A program made the translations under genes and the position numbers. The notes beneath the pieces are model-generated. The model was not told the DNA's origin. It made no database searches and was given only the letters and a program-made list of their open reading frames with translations. From the NCBI GenBank assembly GCA_027924645.1, contig BSBN01000254.1:14206501-14270500 (forward strand): DNA of 64,000 nt, written 5' to 3'. Shown piece after piece: positions 33,862 to 45,029 of the stretch. This DNA comes from Cunninghamia lanceolata (Eukaryota > Streptophyta > Pinopsida > Cupressales > Cupressaceae). Within the stretch, counting starts at the first letter, position 1, and the number at the start of each line of letters is the position of its first letter.

Positions 33862-35490
33862 TGGCTCATTATATTCATCACAAGCAACAACATCCTTGTA
33901 AAAAGACTGAGAAATCGTAAACTGTGACTGTGAGTGGTGCATCTGGCATATTATACACCATGGATTATCTTTAGCAATCATTATAGTCTTCTTCAAAGGA
34001 TGAGGGGCCTCCTTAAGATTTTGAGTTCTTTGATCAGCCTTTTTATTTGGAAGGATGGGTTTACTGTTGTGCCAGTTTGTGTTGTATGGCATGTCATGTA
34101 ACTATGGTCTTTTTTCTTGCCTCTGATAAACTTGTTTCTCAAGACCCAATCTCTTCTCATTTCTAGCAAGCCTATAGCTTAGATCCTTAACAATAGATGT
34201 CAAATTATCTAGTTTATCTTCAGAAGTGGAAGCATCACCTTGAGTATTCTAAGACCTATTATTTGGATTCTGCATAATTCTTACATCATCCCTTCTATTT
34301 GTCTTACCAGATGCTTTCCTATTGTTTTGAATATTTGTTGCAATTCTAAAAGCATCCCTAAGGCTAACATGACTCTTACCACTTAACTCATATGTTTTCT
34401 TGGCATCAAAAGCATTTATATACAATACCATGCACATTGGTTCATTTGGCCTCATATGAGGTGGCAATTTATTCAACACTCTGGTAAACCTAGCATTAAA
34501 ATTAGCAACATGCTCACTTGACCCCTTGATAATACCAGTGAATTCAATTATAATAAAACTAGGGCTAATCTTATCTCCATACTGTTCTCTAAAAACCCTC
34601 CTAAAGTCATCGCATGATGTAATACTCTGATCAGGTAAATTTTTGTACCATTCCCTAGCTTCATCAATCAGGGATTGCATATATAGTTTCATAAAGACAT
34701 CTTCATGCTCAACTTCAAAATTATCCATAACATTTTGGAAAGCCTTCAAATGATATTCTCCTGACACAACATTATTTCCTAAAAACTTTGGTATTTTAGA
34801 CCTTATGTGTTTGCCAATGGGATTGGGATAACTAGGAATGCCATTCAAGTCCAATTGCATGAACCCATCCAACTGCATAGGTTGTCTACCAAATTGATTG
34901 ACATTTGCATTCCTATTAGCATTAACATTTTGATTTCTTATGTTGATTAATGGCATCCTAGCATTATTTACATTTTGTCTCATATTTTTTTGAGGATTTT
35001 GATTCATATGTTGGTTCAGTCCTTGGTCATTTCTAAGGATGTTCTAATCATTTTGTTGATTCTAAACTTCATTTGTCTGTTAGTTTTTGAGAACATTTAC
35101 ATTATCAAGGGTGGGAACTAAATCTCGTTGAGACATTTTTAGAGGTTGCACCTTTTGTTTCATATCATCTCTTATTCTGAAAGCCTACAAATAGTCTAGT
35201 TCTTCTCTAAGATTCCTAATTTCTTCTGCTAACTCATCATCTCTTGGCATAGAAGAGGATGATCCTTTTCCATTAGGGTCATCATTATCCCTTGGGGATT
35301 TTGGATATTTAAATCTATCAGGGGGATCTAAGAAAGGGCATTCCTGAAACACCTCTGATCTTAACATTGTCCTATCACCTTGTTGTCTTTCATATATTTC
35401 TTGAATCTCTGCTTCTATGTTTGAAAAATAAAATAGTTGTTCTCTCGAGTATCTAGGATTATCTTGGATATAATGATCATTTCTAAGTGC
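33862..35490 (-). pseudogene. Gag N-terminal and capsid part (G2, right of the nest)
   Basis: 35007-34249 is open for 252 residues: an Asn-rich N-terminus, RQPMQLDGFMQLDLNGIP, the capsid core AREWYKNLPDQSITSCDDF and FREQYGDKISPSF, and RKASGKTNRRDD. 35493-35185 gives the N-terminal acidic part (ERQQGDRTMLRSEVFQECPF). 34092-33862 carries CIICQMHHSQSQF, in which the last knuckle Cys has become Phe. It ends against the nested chromovirus. Confidence 0.85.
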
Positions 35491-36060
35491 CAATCATGAC
35501 CAGCTTCATTGACTATTTTCTTGAGGATTTTGTGAATGGTTTTATTGGAAGCCTCAGCTTGGCCATTACTCTGCGGATAATAGGGAGTTGAAAAGCGATG
35601 TTGGATATTGTATTGTGTACATAAGGCACGGACATCTTGATTCTTGACTGGTCTCTCGTTATCAGTAAAAATGGCTTGGGGAATACCATACCAGCAAATG
35701 AGGTAGTTAAGGATACAATTGGCTATTTGCTTACTGGTGATATAGGTCATGGGAATGGCTTCCACCTACTTCATGAAGTACTCAGTGGCGGTAATAATGA
35801 ATTTGTGGTCATTAGATGAGGATGGGTGGATTTGTCCTACAAGGTTGAGACCCCATTGAGAAAAAGGCCATGGAGTTGTCATAGGTTGTAATTCATGAGC
35901 TGGTGTGTGAATCAAATCTCCATGCTGCTGGCATTGTAGACACTTCTTAGCAAACTGCACAGCATCTTACTCTATTGTAGGCCAGTAATAACCTATTCTG
36001 AGTATCTTCTTAGTGAGATTGGGACCAGTAGAATGTGTGTCATAGACACCTTCGTGTATG
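35491..36060 (-). pseudogene. Integrase, C-terminally cut (Tat/Ogre-like)
   Basis: Zinc-binding part: CLQCQQHGDLIHTP (35930). Core: WGLNLVGQIHPSSSNDHKFI (the first Asp of DDE lies where Asn/Leu is seen), YGIPQAIFTDNERPVKN (second Asp), TPYYPQSNGQAEASNKTIHK (Glu). Then KIVNEAGHDWH, where it is cut and followed at once by G2 gag. One TAG near 35766. Confidence 0.82.
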
Positions 36061-36062
36061 TC

Positions 36063-36332
36063 TCATAAGGTAGCTTTGGCTTCTTCCGCGTTAAGACATC
36101 GTAAGAGGATACCATCGAGACTTTGGCAATATAGTGTATCACCTAGAATGGTGTAACAGGAGGATTGAAGGATTAAGGTTTTGCGTTGGGTGGATGATAG
36201 GTAAGGGGGAAGGGTATTGTGTTTAAGGTATTCATAGAGATCTTCATACCATGGGGAATTGAGACCAACAAGTTCACAGATGATTTCAGTAACTGGAATG
36301 TCGATGGCGGGTATCAACAATTGGTCGATCAA
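36063..36332 (-). pseudogene. aRNH-integrase linker (Tat/Ogre-like)
   Basis: 89 open residues with SPWYEDLYEYLKHNTLPPYL, RKTLILQSSCYTILGDTLYC and DGILLRCLNAEEAKATL. This is the usual region before the integrase zinc finger in Tat-group elements. It is separated from the aRNH only by a stop. Confidence 0.75.
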
Positions 36333-36344
36333 GAATTCACATTT

Positions 36345-37730
36345 CTATGTATTAGTAGGCATATCTATAAGTGACCCTAGAGAAGCCATAGAATCTGCAG
36401 CCTTGTTATGCTCTATTGGAATTTGCTCAAATGTGATGCTAGAAAAGTGTGGTTTATAGGCATCCACTAGTTGCTTGTAGGGGACCAACTTTTCATCTTT
36501 TGTTTGGTACTCATCTCTGACTTGGCGAATGACTAGTAGTGAGTCTCCATATACTTGTAATTCTGTGATGTCCCATTGAACTACTGTATTGAGACCTATG
36601 AGGGGTGCTTCATACTCGGCAATGTTGTTGGTGCAAGGGAATGCAAGACAATATGACTTAGGAATATAGTCATTCTGAGGTGTGATGAACAAGATGTCGG
36701 CCCCTGATCCAAGCTGTGTGTAGGAACCATCAAAGTATAACTTCCACATTATTGAGTTAGAAAGAGCGAATAGATTCTTATCCGAAAAGTCTGCTACCAT
36801 AGGATGTGTATCTATCATGGGTGCTTCTGCTAGTTGATCTGCTATGGCTTGTCCTTTGATTGCTTTACACTCTATATACTCAATGTCAAACTCACTAAGG
36901 ATCATGACCCATTTAGCTAGTTTGCCTGTAAGAGCTACTTTTGCTAGTAGATACTTCAAGGGATCAATTTTGGCTATAAGATTTGTGTGTTGGTTCAACA
37001 TGTAATGCCACAACTTTTGGGAAGCGAACACTACTACTAAACAAGCCCTTTCCATCAGTGAATAATTGAGTTCATATCCCACCAAGGTCCTACTGATATA
37101 ATAAATTGCATGCTCTTTTCCTGACTCATCATGTTGTGCTAGCAAGGCCCCTAGGGCCAAAGTTGTAGTTGATATGTATAATATCAAAGGTTTATCAGCA
37201 ACTGGTGGAACCAATACAGAGGGTGTAGCTAGATACTCTTTAAGTTGATCAAATGCTGCTTGACACTTATCATCCCATCGAAATGAAACATCCTTTCGGT
37301 GTAAGTGTTGAAATGGTTGACATTTATCTGCTAGTTGTGAGATGAAATGCCTAATGGATTGCAACCTTCCCTGAAGGCTCCTTAATGCTTTGAGGTTCTT
37401 TGGTGGAGGCATTTCCACTATAGCCTTTACTTTTGCGGGGTCTACTTCAATACCTCTGCGAGATACCATGTATCCCAACAGCTTCCCTAATGTTACACCA
37501 AAGACACACTTCTTTGGATTGAGCCTTACTTGGTATTTCTCGAACCTGTCAAAGATCTGTCCTAGAACCTTGTGATCTACCCTAGAAGATTTAGCTAGTA
37601 TGTCATCCACATAGTCCTCCATGATATTATGAAAGAGGTGGAATATCACCGTCATTGCTCTCTGATAAGTTTCTCCTGCATTCTTTAGACCAAATGGCAT
37701 GACACACCAACAATAGTTACCCACGGACAA
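36345..37730 (-). CDS. RT (C-terminal half), degenerate RNase H, archaeal-type RNase H
   Basis: 461 open residues. RT: VMPFGLKNAGETYQRAM (residues 10-26), palm YVDD at 40-43, LLGYMVSRRGIEVDP at 84-98. Retroelement RNase H at about 182-300 lacks its first Asp (LYISTTT), as expected in this group. aRNH at 329-455: Asp334 (YFDG), Glu372/374 (AEYEA), Asp396 (YGDS), Asp446 (AADS), all present. A frameshift near 37715 separates it from the RT start. Compare family G, where the aRNH lies before RT. Confidence 0.88.
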   Translation of the reverse strand: MSVGNYCWCVMPFGLKNAGETYQRAMTVIFHLFHNIMEDYVDDILAKSSRVDHKVLGQIFDRFEKYQVRLNPKKCVFGVTLGKLLGYMVSRRGIEVDPAKVKAIVEMPPPKNLKALRSLQGRLQSIRHFISQLADKCQPFQHLHRKDVSFRWDDKCQAAFDQLKEYLATPSVLVPPVADKPLILYISTTTLALGALLAQHDESGKEHAIYYISRTLVGYELNYSLMERACLVVVFASQKLWHYMLNQHTNLIAKIDPLKYLLAKVALTGKLAKWVMILSEFDIEYIECKAIKGQAIADQLAEAPMIDTHPMVADFSDKNLFALSNSIMWKLYFDGSYTQLGSGADILFITPQNDYIPKSYCLAFPCTNNIAEYEAPLIGLNTVVQWDITELQVYGDSLLVIRQVRDEYQTKDEKLVPYKQLVDAYKPHFSSITFEQIPIEHNKAADSMASLGSLIDMPTNT

Positions 37731-38275
37731 GTAAAGGTTGTTTTATGTTGATCTTCTTCTGCTATCCTTATCTGATTGTATCCTGAGAATCCATCCATGA
37801 GAGAAAGCATTTTGTGACCTACTGTTAAGTCTACTATAATATCAATGTTTGGTAATGGAAAGTCATCTTTGGGACATGCTTTGTTAAGGTCTCTAAAATC
37901 ATTACACATGCGGATGCACCCATTGGGTTTAGACATAGGTACAATGTTTGATACCCAGTCTAAATAATCAATAGGTCAGATGAACTTTGCATCTAACAAC
38001 TTCTGTATTTCCACTTTTACCAAGAGGGCTATCTGTGGGTGCATCTTTCTTAGCTTTTGCTTGACTGGTTTTACTTTTGGATCAACTATGAGATAGTGAA
38101 CAACTAGCTTAGGGTCTAGCCTTGGCATATTAGCATAGGTCCATGCAAAATTGATGGTTCTCTGTAAGAAGAATGTGTTAAGATTCCTGTGCTCTGTTTC
38201 TGATAATGATGCTGCTAGGAATGTGGTCTTTGGATTTTGCTCTGTGCCAAGGTTTATCTCTGTAGAATCTTCCAC
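37685..38275 (-). pseudogene. Reverse transcriptase N-terminal half (Tat/Ogre-like)
   Basis: MEDSTEINLGTEQNPKTTFL (38275), NFAWTYANMPRLDPKLVVHY, then, after one stop near 37976, WVSNIVPMSKPNGCIRMCND, FPLPNIDIIVDLTVGHKML and FSGYNQIRIAEEDQHKTTF. It runs into the 461-residue frame by a frameshift. Standard Tat-group RT start. Confidence 0.85.
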
Positions 38276-38293
38276 TAGGAGAGCTGATTTCTC

Positions 38294-38890
38294 TTAATAC
38301 TTAGATGGTAGGGGAAGGTCAAATCCTCCATCCTTAGGTGCCATAGTTGGATTTTCACCTTTGGATATGTCCTTTGTTTTTACTATTTTGTGATCAGGAG
38401 GTACCACAGTGTGGTTTTCACCTAGAGATCCTTCTTTATTTTTACTTTTATGACTGGAGGACTTGGCATTCTCACCAAAATAAGCTATTGGCTCTAGTTC
38501 TATTACAAAACCTGCTTTATGATCACCAAGAGGGATACCTTCCTGAAGTCCCATGAACTCAGCTATAGCTTCATCATTCTGAAATACATCTATAACGAAG
38601 GAACCTTGTTGGTCCCAATTGATAAGTTCAGGGTAGACAAGTGTTACATTCTGGGTGTTTGTGGTGAAGGTTAAGGATACGGATGATAGCATAAAGATGA
38701 AGGATTCGGTGGATAGGTCAGTCATATGGAGGGAAGAGTCATTGATGATATCCTCTATAGATGTCGAATCAGCGGGAAAAGTTTCAGCCACCTCGTCGAG
38801 GATATACTTGATGTCCAAGGCGTGCGGTACCTTTCTACCAAACCCTAATCCCTTCTTGTCTAGTTTCTTTGTCACAATAATGGGCTCCAT
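38294..38890 (-). CDS. Spacer region between protease and RT (Tat/Ogre-like)
   Basis: 198 open residues of low similarity to named domains, with acidic and Ser/Lys stretches (AKSSSHKSKNKEGSLGENH). It starts MEPIIVTKKLDKKGLGFGRK, a Gly-rich lead often found before RT in this group. Function unknown; probably a polyprotein linker. Confidence 0.6.
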   Translation of the reverse strand: MEPIIVTKKLDKKGLGFGRKVPHALDIKYILDEVAETFPADSTSIEDIINDSSLHMTDLSTESFIFMLSSVSLTFTTNTQNVTLVYPELINWDQQGSFVIDVFQNDEAIAEFMGLQEGIPLGDHKAGFVIELEPIAYFGENAKSSSHKSKNKEGSLGENHTVVPPDHKIVKTKDISKGENPTMAPKDGGFDLPLPSKY

Positions 38891-39257
38891 AGTTCCTTGA
38901 TTCTATTTCCCAAGGCCACCTTTGCCTTTATAGCCCATGTTTTTGGCTATCCTTAAGCCATTACCATATTGCTTGACTAGTATTGTGACTGGTTCTTTCT
39001 CTTTATAGAGCCAAGAAGAAATGTCCTCAATAGTTTCCTCCTCCAATAACCGTCCCTATTGGAATTGGGTTAGAGATGTTGGGGGGGGGAATAGCTATTT
39101 TTTTAGTTACTTTGGCAATGGGAGGTTGGCCATAAGATTTAGGGGATAAAGGCATCCACCCTACACAACAAGATTTGGAGATATCATACATTCCAAAGCC
39201 TATATAACAGATGTGAGCTTTGATTTCAGGAAGAGGAGTAGGGTCACTTGTAGAGGC

Positions 39258-39899
39258 TTATGTCAAAGTTTTCAGATCAACATATAGTGGGCATTCAAGG
39301 GCTTTTTCATTTTTAGGCACTTGGTTGCAATTCTTATAACTACCTTGCAAGACACGGCAGAATTCAAAAGGATTGGGGTCTCCTAGGATAGTGATCTCTG
39401 TACCATTGTATGGGAACTTTAGAGACTGATGGTACATGAAGGGAATAGCTTTCATTGCATGGATCCATGGGCGGCCTAGGATAATGTTGTAAGGCAGCTC
39501 AATATCAAGGACTTGACACTGAGTTTCAAGCATGACAGGGCCCAGTTGTATAGGCAAATGAATAATACCTATTGAACGATGTTCGGCATCATCATATCCC
39601 TTGATTGTAATACTTTGATCAGTGTTGACATGATCCTCAGAGTATCCCAATTGCTTTAGTAATTTTAAAGAACAGATGTTGAGACCAGCACCACCATCTG
39701 TGAGTATGCGTTTGATTTTGTGCTTATGGATGAGAACCTCAATATGAAGGGCATCATTGTGACATGGATCATGGGATGGGAGGTCCTTTTTAGAGAAGAC
39801 CACATTGTAGGGAAAAGCAATGTTACCTACTATAGCTTGGAAATCCATGACCGCTATGTTATTAGGAACTGACGACTCTTGGAGGGCTTTTTCTAGCAC
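39258..39899 (-). CDS. Aspartic protease (Tat/Ogre-like)
   Basis: 213 open residues. Active site ILTDGGAGLNICSLKLL at 65-81 (Asp68, with D-G-G in place of D-S/T-G). GIIHLPIQLGPVMLETQCQV at 111-130 and YNIILGRPWIHAMKAIP at 137-153 give the flap and ILGR region. Polyprotein processing is the likely role. It lies between gag and the spacer. Confidence 0.85.
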   Translation of the reverse strand: MLEKALQESSVPNNIAVMDFQAIVGNIAFPYNVVFSKKDLPSHDPCHNDALHIEVLIHKHKIKRILTDGGAGLNICSLKLLKQLGYSEDHVNTDQSITIKGYDDAEHRSIGIIHLPIQLGPVMLETQCQVLDIELPYNIILGRPWIHAMKAIPFMYHQSLKFPYNGTEITILGDPNPFEFCRVLQGSYKNCNQVPKNEKALECPLYVDLKTLT

Positions 39900-41486
39900 T
39901 ACTCTATGTGCAGGTGATGACTATAGAAGGTCTAAGATAGAGATCTATCTTGGCATTTTCCCTAGATGTTCGACAAGATTATAATCTAATTGAGCTGGGA
40001 GACTGGGTGTAGGACCACAAATGGTGACACAAACATGACGAGTTGTAATAGCGCAATCTGTGGATTTGCCTTTGATTGTGAGGGTAGACACTTGACTCTC
40101 TTCAAAATGACCCACAATGGAGTCAAAGGAAGTAGAAGCATAGTTGACACCTTTACCTTTATCCTACGGAGGAGGTGGACCATGATGAGGAAATGGTTCC
40201 TTGTACATGTTGAGGTCTTTGTTCGTCTGTTGAGCTGGCAGATCATCTTCAAGAGAGATTAGGTTGCCTTCGATGAGATTTTGGATTAGGTGTTTGAGTT
40301 TTATGCACGATGCAGTTCTGTGCCCTTTTCTCCTATGGAATTCATAGTACTCATTTTCTTTGTATCGTGTAGTTTTGTAAACATGTTTGCCATATGGGGG
40401 AGCATCAGGTATGGTGACGAGGCCATTGTGTAAGAGCTTCTATAGGATTGATTCTATGGGCTCTCCCAAGGGAGTGAATTGACGCCGCAGAGGGTAATCT
40501 TGTTGAGGCTGCTCTTGTTGTCGTTGTTGTTGGTTTTGATAAGGTTACCTTTGTTGAGGTTGTTGTTGAGGTGGAGCTTGACTTGGTTTGGAAAGTTGTA
40601 GCAGTGTTTGCAAAGTTTGGACATGTTTAGAATCAACCACACCATCGTTGACCACGTTTTTGTTTTTGTTCCAATTTTTGGGTTTATCGTTCGTCTGTTG
40701 TTGAGGAGCATTGTCTTTAGTTTCCTTGAAGATTTTGACCACACCCTTAGCAATGAGGGCCTTTTCAATGTTAATTCCTTTGTATGTGATTTTGTCGAAG
40801 GTTGTAGCACTAAGAACTTGCAAATGGAAACCTAACTATTGGTTGAGGTTCTGCACAAATATGCTAACAAGCTATTTCTCAAGAATCTTGAAAGGGAATT
40901 TGCTAGCCATTTGTCTCCATCGTTGAAGGAAAGAAATGAAAGTTTCACCATTTTCTATTTATTGTTGTGTAGATTAGTCATGGAGATCTCATGCTCTACG
41001 TTGTAAGAAAAATGGGTGGCAAATTTCTCTACTAGCTCGTTAAAAGACTTGATACTCGTAGGTAAGTGTGAGAACCATTCTATTGCTTGACCTTCAAGAC
41101 TATGAGGAAAGAGATGCATAAGATATGTGTTGTTATGTGAGACCTCGAAGCAAGCAAGATAGAATTCCCTGAGATGGTCTTTTGGGTCACCTTTTCCTTT
41201 GTATTTATCAAATTTGGGAATAGTGAAATTTTAAGGAAAAGGGATCATGGGTAATGACCAATCAAAAGGATAAGGACACACTTACTCTAAAGAGAAGGTC
41301 TTCTTGGTGTGGCCAAACATAAGATCAGATAGCTACTATTGAACTTCTGTGATTTTTAGCTCCATTACCATGGGAGGGGTTGGAAACATCTCCTATTGTC
41401 CTAGAAGTGGTTGTTGTTGCCCATACGATAGATTGTAGTGTAAACCATGCGTATTGGTGTTATAAGGGTCATAGGATTGGTTGGGG
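39900..41486 (-). pseudogene. Gag capsid-like part (Tat/Ogre-like)
   Basis: 41230-40960 gives FTIPKFDKYKGKGDPKDHLR, ACFEVSHNNTYLMHLFPHSL, EGQAIEWFSHLPTSIKSFNE and LVEKFATHFSYNVEHEISM, the hallmark of the Tat/Ogre gag core. Downstream 40823-40454 is Gln/Lys/Asn-rich. 40252-39986 and nearby have no clear domain. Frames shift several times. Confidence 0.8.
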
Positions 41487-42720
41487 TCATACACGTTGTA
41501 CATTGGGTTGAAATTGGATGCTTTGATTTGGAAGATGTGGAGGTGGGGGTGGCACTAGGTAAGAAGGTTGGCTTTGAGATGGTTGGAGAAAAGAATTGGG
41601 TGGAGGAAAGCTAAAGTGCATTGGATTAGGTTGCGATGGTAGCACATAGCTTTGGGAAACTTGATGTTGGGGAAGTTGAGAGTGGCTAAGCAATGTGTGA
41701 AATAAATTTAGCGCTGATGAATGTAGTGGAGGAGGGACATAGGTAGATGTGATTTGCGATAGTTGAGGTTGATTGAGGATGAGCGTAGAAGAACTTTGTG
41801 GTCGGGATTGCATGACTCTAGTTGGTTGAGAGACATGAAGGTTTGATGATATAGGAGGTGGTATTTGTTGAGACCCTTGTTGCATGGCTACATAGTTATT
41901 CCCCAGATTGTAATTTGGTGGGAAACCTATTCGCGATGGGGTAACCAAGATTCCACTTGCGATTGGTATGGACACTTTAAGAGCTTGTTGTATGTTTGAT
42001 TGAGCTATAGTGGTTTGTTTGGCTAGTTCCGCTTGATGTTGTAGAGTCTCTTGTTGGTGTTTGTAGATTTCCATAGGAGTCAGAAGCAGTGATACGACCC
42101 TCTTTCTTGTTGGGTTTTGATAAAGGGGATTCTTAATCATTCTTCCTTGTAAGCTTTGTTCAGGTAAAGGTGTGGTCACTGTTGACATGGTTTGGACCGC
42201 TTGTTTGGCACTTAGGGTGTTGTTTGTCTCCTTGAGGTAACTTGGCTCCTTGCTCTGCAAGCAAGAAAAAGAAATGATCTTGGTTATCACTAAGGATTTT
42301 GTCAAAGGCGGCCATGACTCTAGGCTCTTATATGAATTCATCAAGATCTTGCCCATCTTCTTGAGAGGATTGACCTATTTCAAAGTGTCACTCTTCTTGA
42401 GATGGGGCTAGATCTGTAGTATAACTTTGTGGGACAAAATCCAGAGGCATGCCAGTGGTATAGTGAGGTGTGCTTACCAAAGGGACCCTACCTTCTTGAG
42501 GAGTGACTTGATCAATAGTATATCCTTGTGGCACAAAATCCCAAGGCAAGATGGTGGTATAGTGAGGTGTACTTACCAAAGGGACCCTACCCTCATGAGG
42601 AGTGCTAGGGTGGTCAAGGTGTGGCATGTTGGGAGAATTGGTAGATCTTTCCATGGGTGTTCTAGGAGTAACCTTGGGAGTAATGTTTAGATGATCTGAT
42701 TGCGGTGTGTGAGGAGGCAA
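41487..42720 (-). pseudogene. Gag N-terminal Pro/Gln/Ser-rich region (Tat/Ogre-like)
   Basis: 42356-41487 encodes 289 residues rich in Gln, Pro and Ser (QQGSQQIPPPISSN, VPPPPPHLPNQSIQF). 42720-42388 holds an internal duplication: EGRVPLVSTPHYTT occurs twice about 33 residues apart, each followed by a xxDFVPQxYT motif. Low complexity, no catalytic domain. It precedes the capsid core. Confidence 0.65.
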
Positions 42721-45029
42721 TTAGCGCTTCCTAGGGACAACTTGCTTGGATTTCATAGTTTGTTGGAGCCTAGTGGTTACCATGGAATACACTAGGACAA
42801 AAGGTAATGTTGGGATTCTGCTTGTGTTTTGACAAAGACAAACTCTAATGCACAATTTACTGGACCAAAGGAGCTATACTGTTTGACTAGAGGCGCAGGA
42901 CTGTGCAACCAAAAGCATGCTACTGTAATACCAAAGGTGATGGACTGAGCTACCAAAGGCGAGGTACTACTATACCAAAGGCGAGCTACGGTGACCAAAA
43001 GCAAGCTACTGTTATACCAATAGCGCTAAAGTAGGGTTGCCAAAGGCAAGGTACTGCTATACCAAAGGTGATCTACTATACTACCAAAGGTGAGCTGTTG
43101 TAATACTAGAGGCACTGAAGTAGTGTCTGATGCTTCTAAAAGGCAAATTTTAATAGAATTAGTTATGGTTTTGATTGGATTGGTCTTTGGCAAGAGAAAA
43201 CATAGCAAACAAGTGGTCAAAAAAGGACTAACACAACATATAGTGTATGTTTGAGGCTCACAAAAAAGCCCAATGGTTCCACAGGTATAAGACAATTGCA
43301 ATCAATAACAAGCACTTTTTATCCCTAGAGTCAAGGTTTCATTGTAGTAGATCAGCTCACAGCTTAATACTCTGTCGATAAAAATATCATTCCATAAAGG
43401 TGTCAGATATTTTGTATCTTTACAAGAGACGATAGGTAGGGATATCTCACCCTCCCCTTGGAAAGCTCAAGTAGGTCACAAGAGCTTTATGGCCAAGGGA
43501 ATACTATCTCTTCTCAAGGGAGCCAATGGTGAGTATCTTAAGGGCTTAAATTGATTCCCCTTGCACTGATGATTGCTGCAACGTTTGGAGGTAGATATGG
43601 TAGTCTCTATCTAGAATGGTTCTTAGTAACTTTGAGGGACCAACATCTTACGAGCAATGCAACAAGCGACTAAATGCTTTAACCAATCCTACTAAGAGTA
43701 TCAAACACTTTGCTCAATGTGGAAATCATTTCCACAAAGAGCTAGTACATCTCTTTTCAGTTTGGCACCACAAGGTAAGGTTGACATCGGTTAGGACTTG
43801 GATTTCACCTTATCCCTCTTATATAGCGGTTCAAAGGAAAACTTTGCTTAGGGTCATCCCTTTTGGATGAAACACAATCCAAATGCAGGCCCTTCTAAAG
43901 GAAATACTAAAATGTAAGAGCAAGCACGTCAAACAAAGGTTCAATTATCCCGTTATAAGAAAAATAAGGTGCAACTAAATTAGGCACACACATGTTTGTA
44001 GTTGTCAATTGCCCCTTATGAAATTAAAGTGTTTGGCATTCATGTCCATTATCCCTTATAAAATTGAGGTGTTTTCACATACATGTCCATTGTCCCTTAA
44101 GAAAAGCAGGATGTTCCTAAGACTTAGATTGCTAAATGATTTGTTTACTTATCCCTTAAGAAGGCAATGTGTTTCTAAGACTTAGTGATATAAATCAAGA
44201 TTTCTTCCATGCTCGTCCTGCATGAACATGTTAGAAAAAACCTATTTGCTCTGTGTGAGTGATAAGAAGCTGCAACAAGTAAATTAGTTCCACAAAAACT
44301 CACACGTTAGCAAAAAACAAATCTTTTGACCAAAAGTGACCTACTGTCTTACCAAAAGTGACTTACTGTGATACCAATAGCGCTGCACTATGTTTCCAAA
44401 TGTGTGGTGGTGCAGACCAGAAGTGACTCACTGTGCTATCAGAAGCACTCAATCAGAACCAAAAGCGTTGTACCGAGATGTCGAAAGCGCAATATTGTCT
44501 ATCTGAAAGCATTGTTCTATCTCAGATAAAAAAAAAGTTATGTTTTGTCAAAATAACTAGGTTTAGATAGGATTTCTTGATTGATCTAATGTTCTAAGAA
44601 GGAATATCTGCTAGATCTATATCCTAAAATCAATAAAAATCAAAAAGGTGTCGCGGAAAGATAGGTTAACTCAAATATCGAAAATACCCCTAAATAAGTT
44701 AGCTTAGGAAGTATCAAAAGATAGTTGAAAGACAAATACAACAGCTTGTCAGACAAAAAGATATGTATATGAATAAAACCCTACAAAAACACCAACCAAT
44801 GTCAAAAAACCTATTTTGCCGAAAGCACTTAACGATACTACCAAAAGCGCCGATTTGTGTTACCAAAAGTGCAGCTCTATGTTACTAGAAGCACCGCAAT
44901 GTCACCCGAGGGCACTATGCTGTGCCTCCAGGAGCACTTAAGGATATTGCCAAAAGTAATTTTCTGTCTTTTGCACTGTTCTGTACTGTAACATAAAAAA
45001 AAATCAATTTCTCAAAGAAAAAGAGGGAT
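42721..45029. repeat. Non-coding 5' region with ACCAAAAGCG minisatellites
   Basis: Three clusters repeat a 20-25-bp phrase like TACCAAAAGCGNNCTACTGT: 42870-43120, 44335-44520 and 44815-44965. 43945-44190 carries a second repeat built on TCCCTTAWRAAA with ATGTCCATT, four or five copies. It is probably LTR and leader of the Tat/Ogre-like element, but no LTR ends or certain PBS were found. No coding signal. Confidence 0.6.

Larger units (their letters stand above)
10194..35490 (-). mobile_element. Ty3/gypsy family G copy 2, split by a 19.6-kb nested insertion
   Basis: Minus-strand order: gag (35490-33862, then 14292-13738), protease, aRNH, RT, retroelement RNase H, then 570 bp of non-coding tail. 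Gag is cut by the chromovirus at 14298-33856, and joining the two gag halves restores the order seen in G3. There is no integrase. The 5' end is lost at 35490, where gag abuts the integrase of another element. Stops, frameshifts and altered catalytic residues show it is dead. Confidence 0.85.
35491..45029 (-). mobile_element. Tat/Ogre-like Ty3/gypsy element, 3'-truncated
   Basis: Minus-strand order: repeat-rich 5' region, long gag, protease, RT, degenerate retroelement RNase H, archaeal-type RNase H, linker, integrase. This is the canonical dual-RNase-H layout of the Tat/Ogre group. Integrase is cut at 35490, after HDWH, by the broken 5' end of G2. The 5' end merges into ORF B near 45030. Several long frames remain open (461 and 213 residues), so it decayed less than family G. 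Confidence 0.85.
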
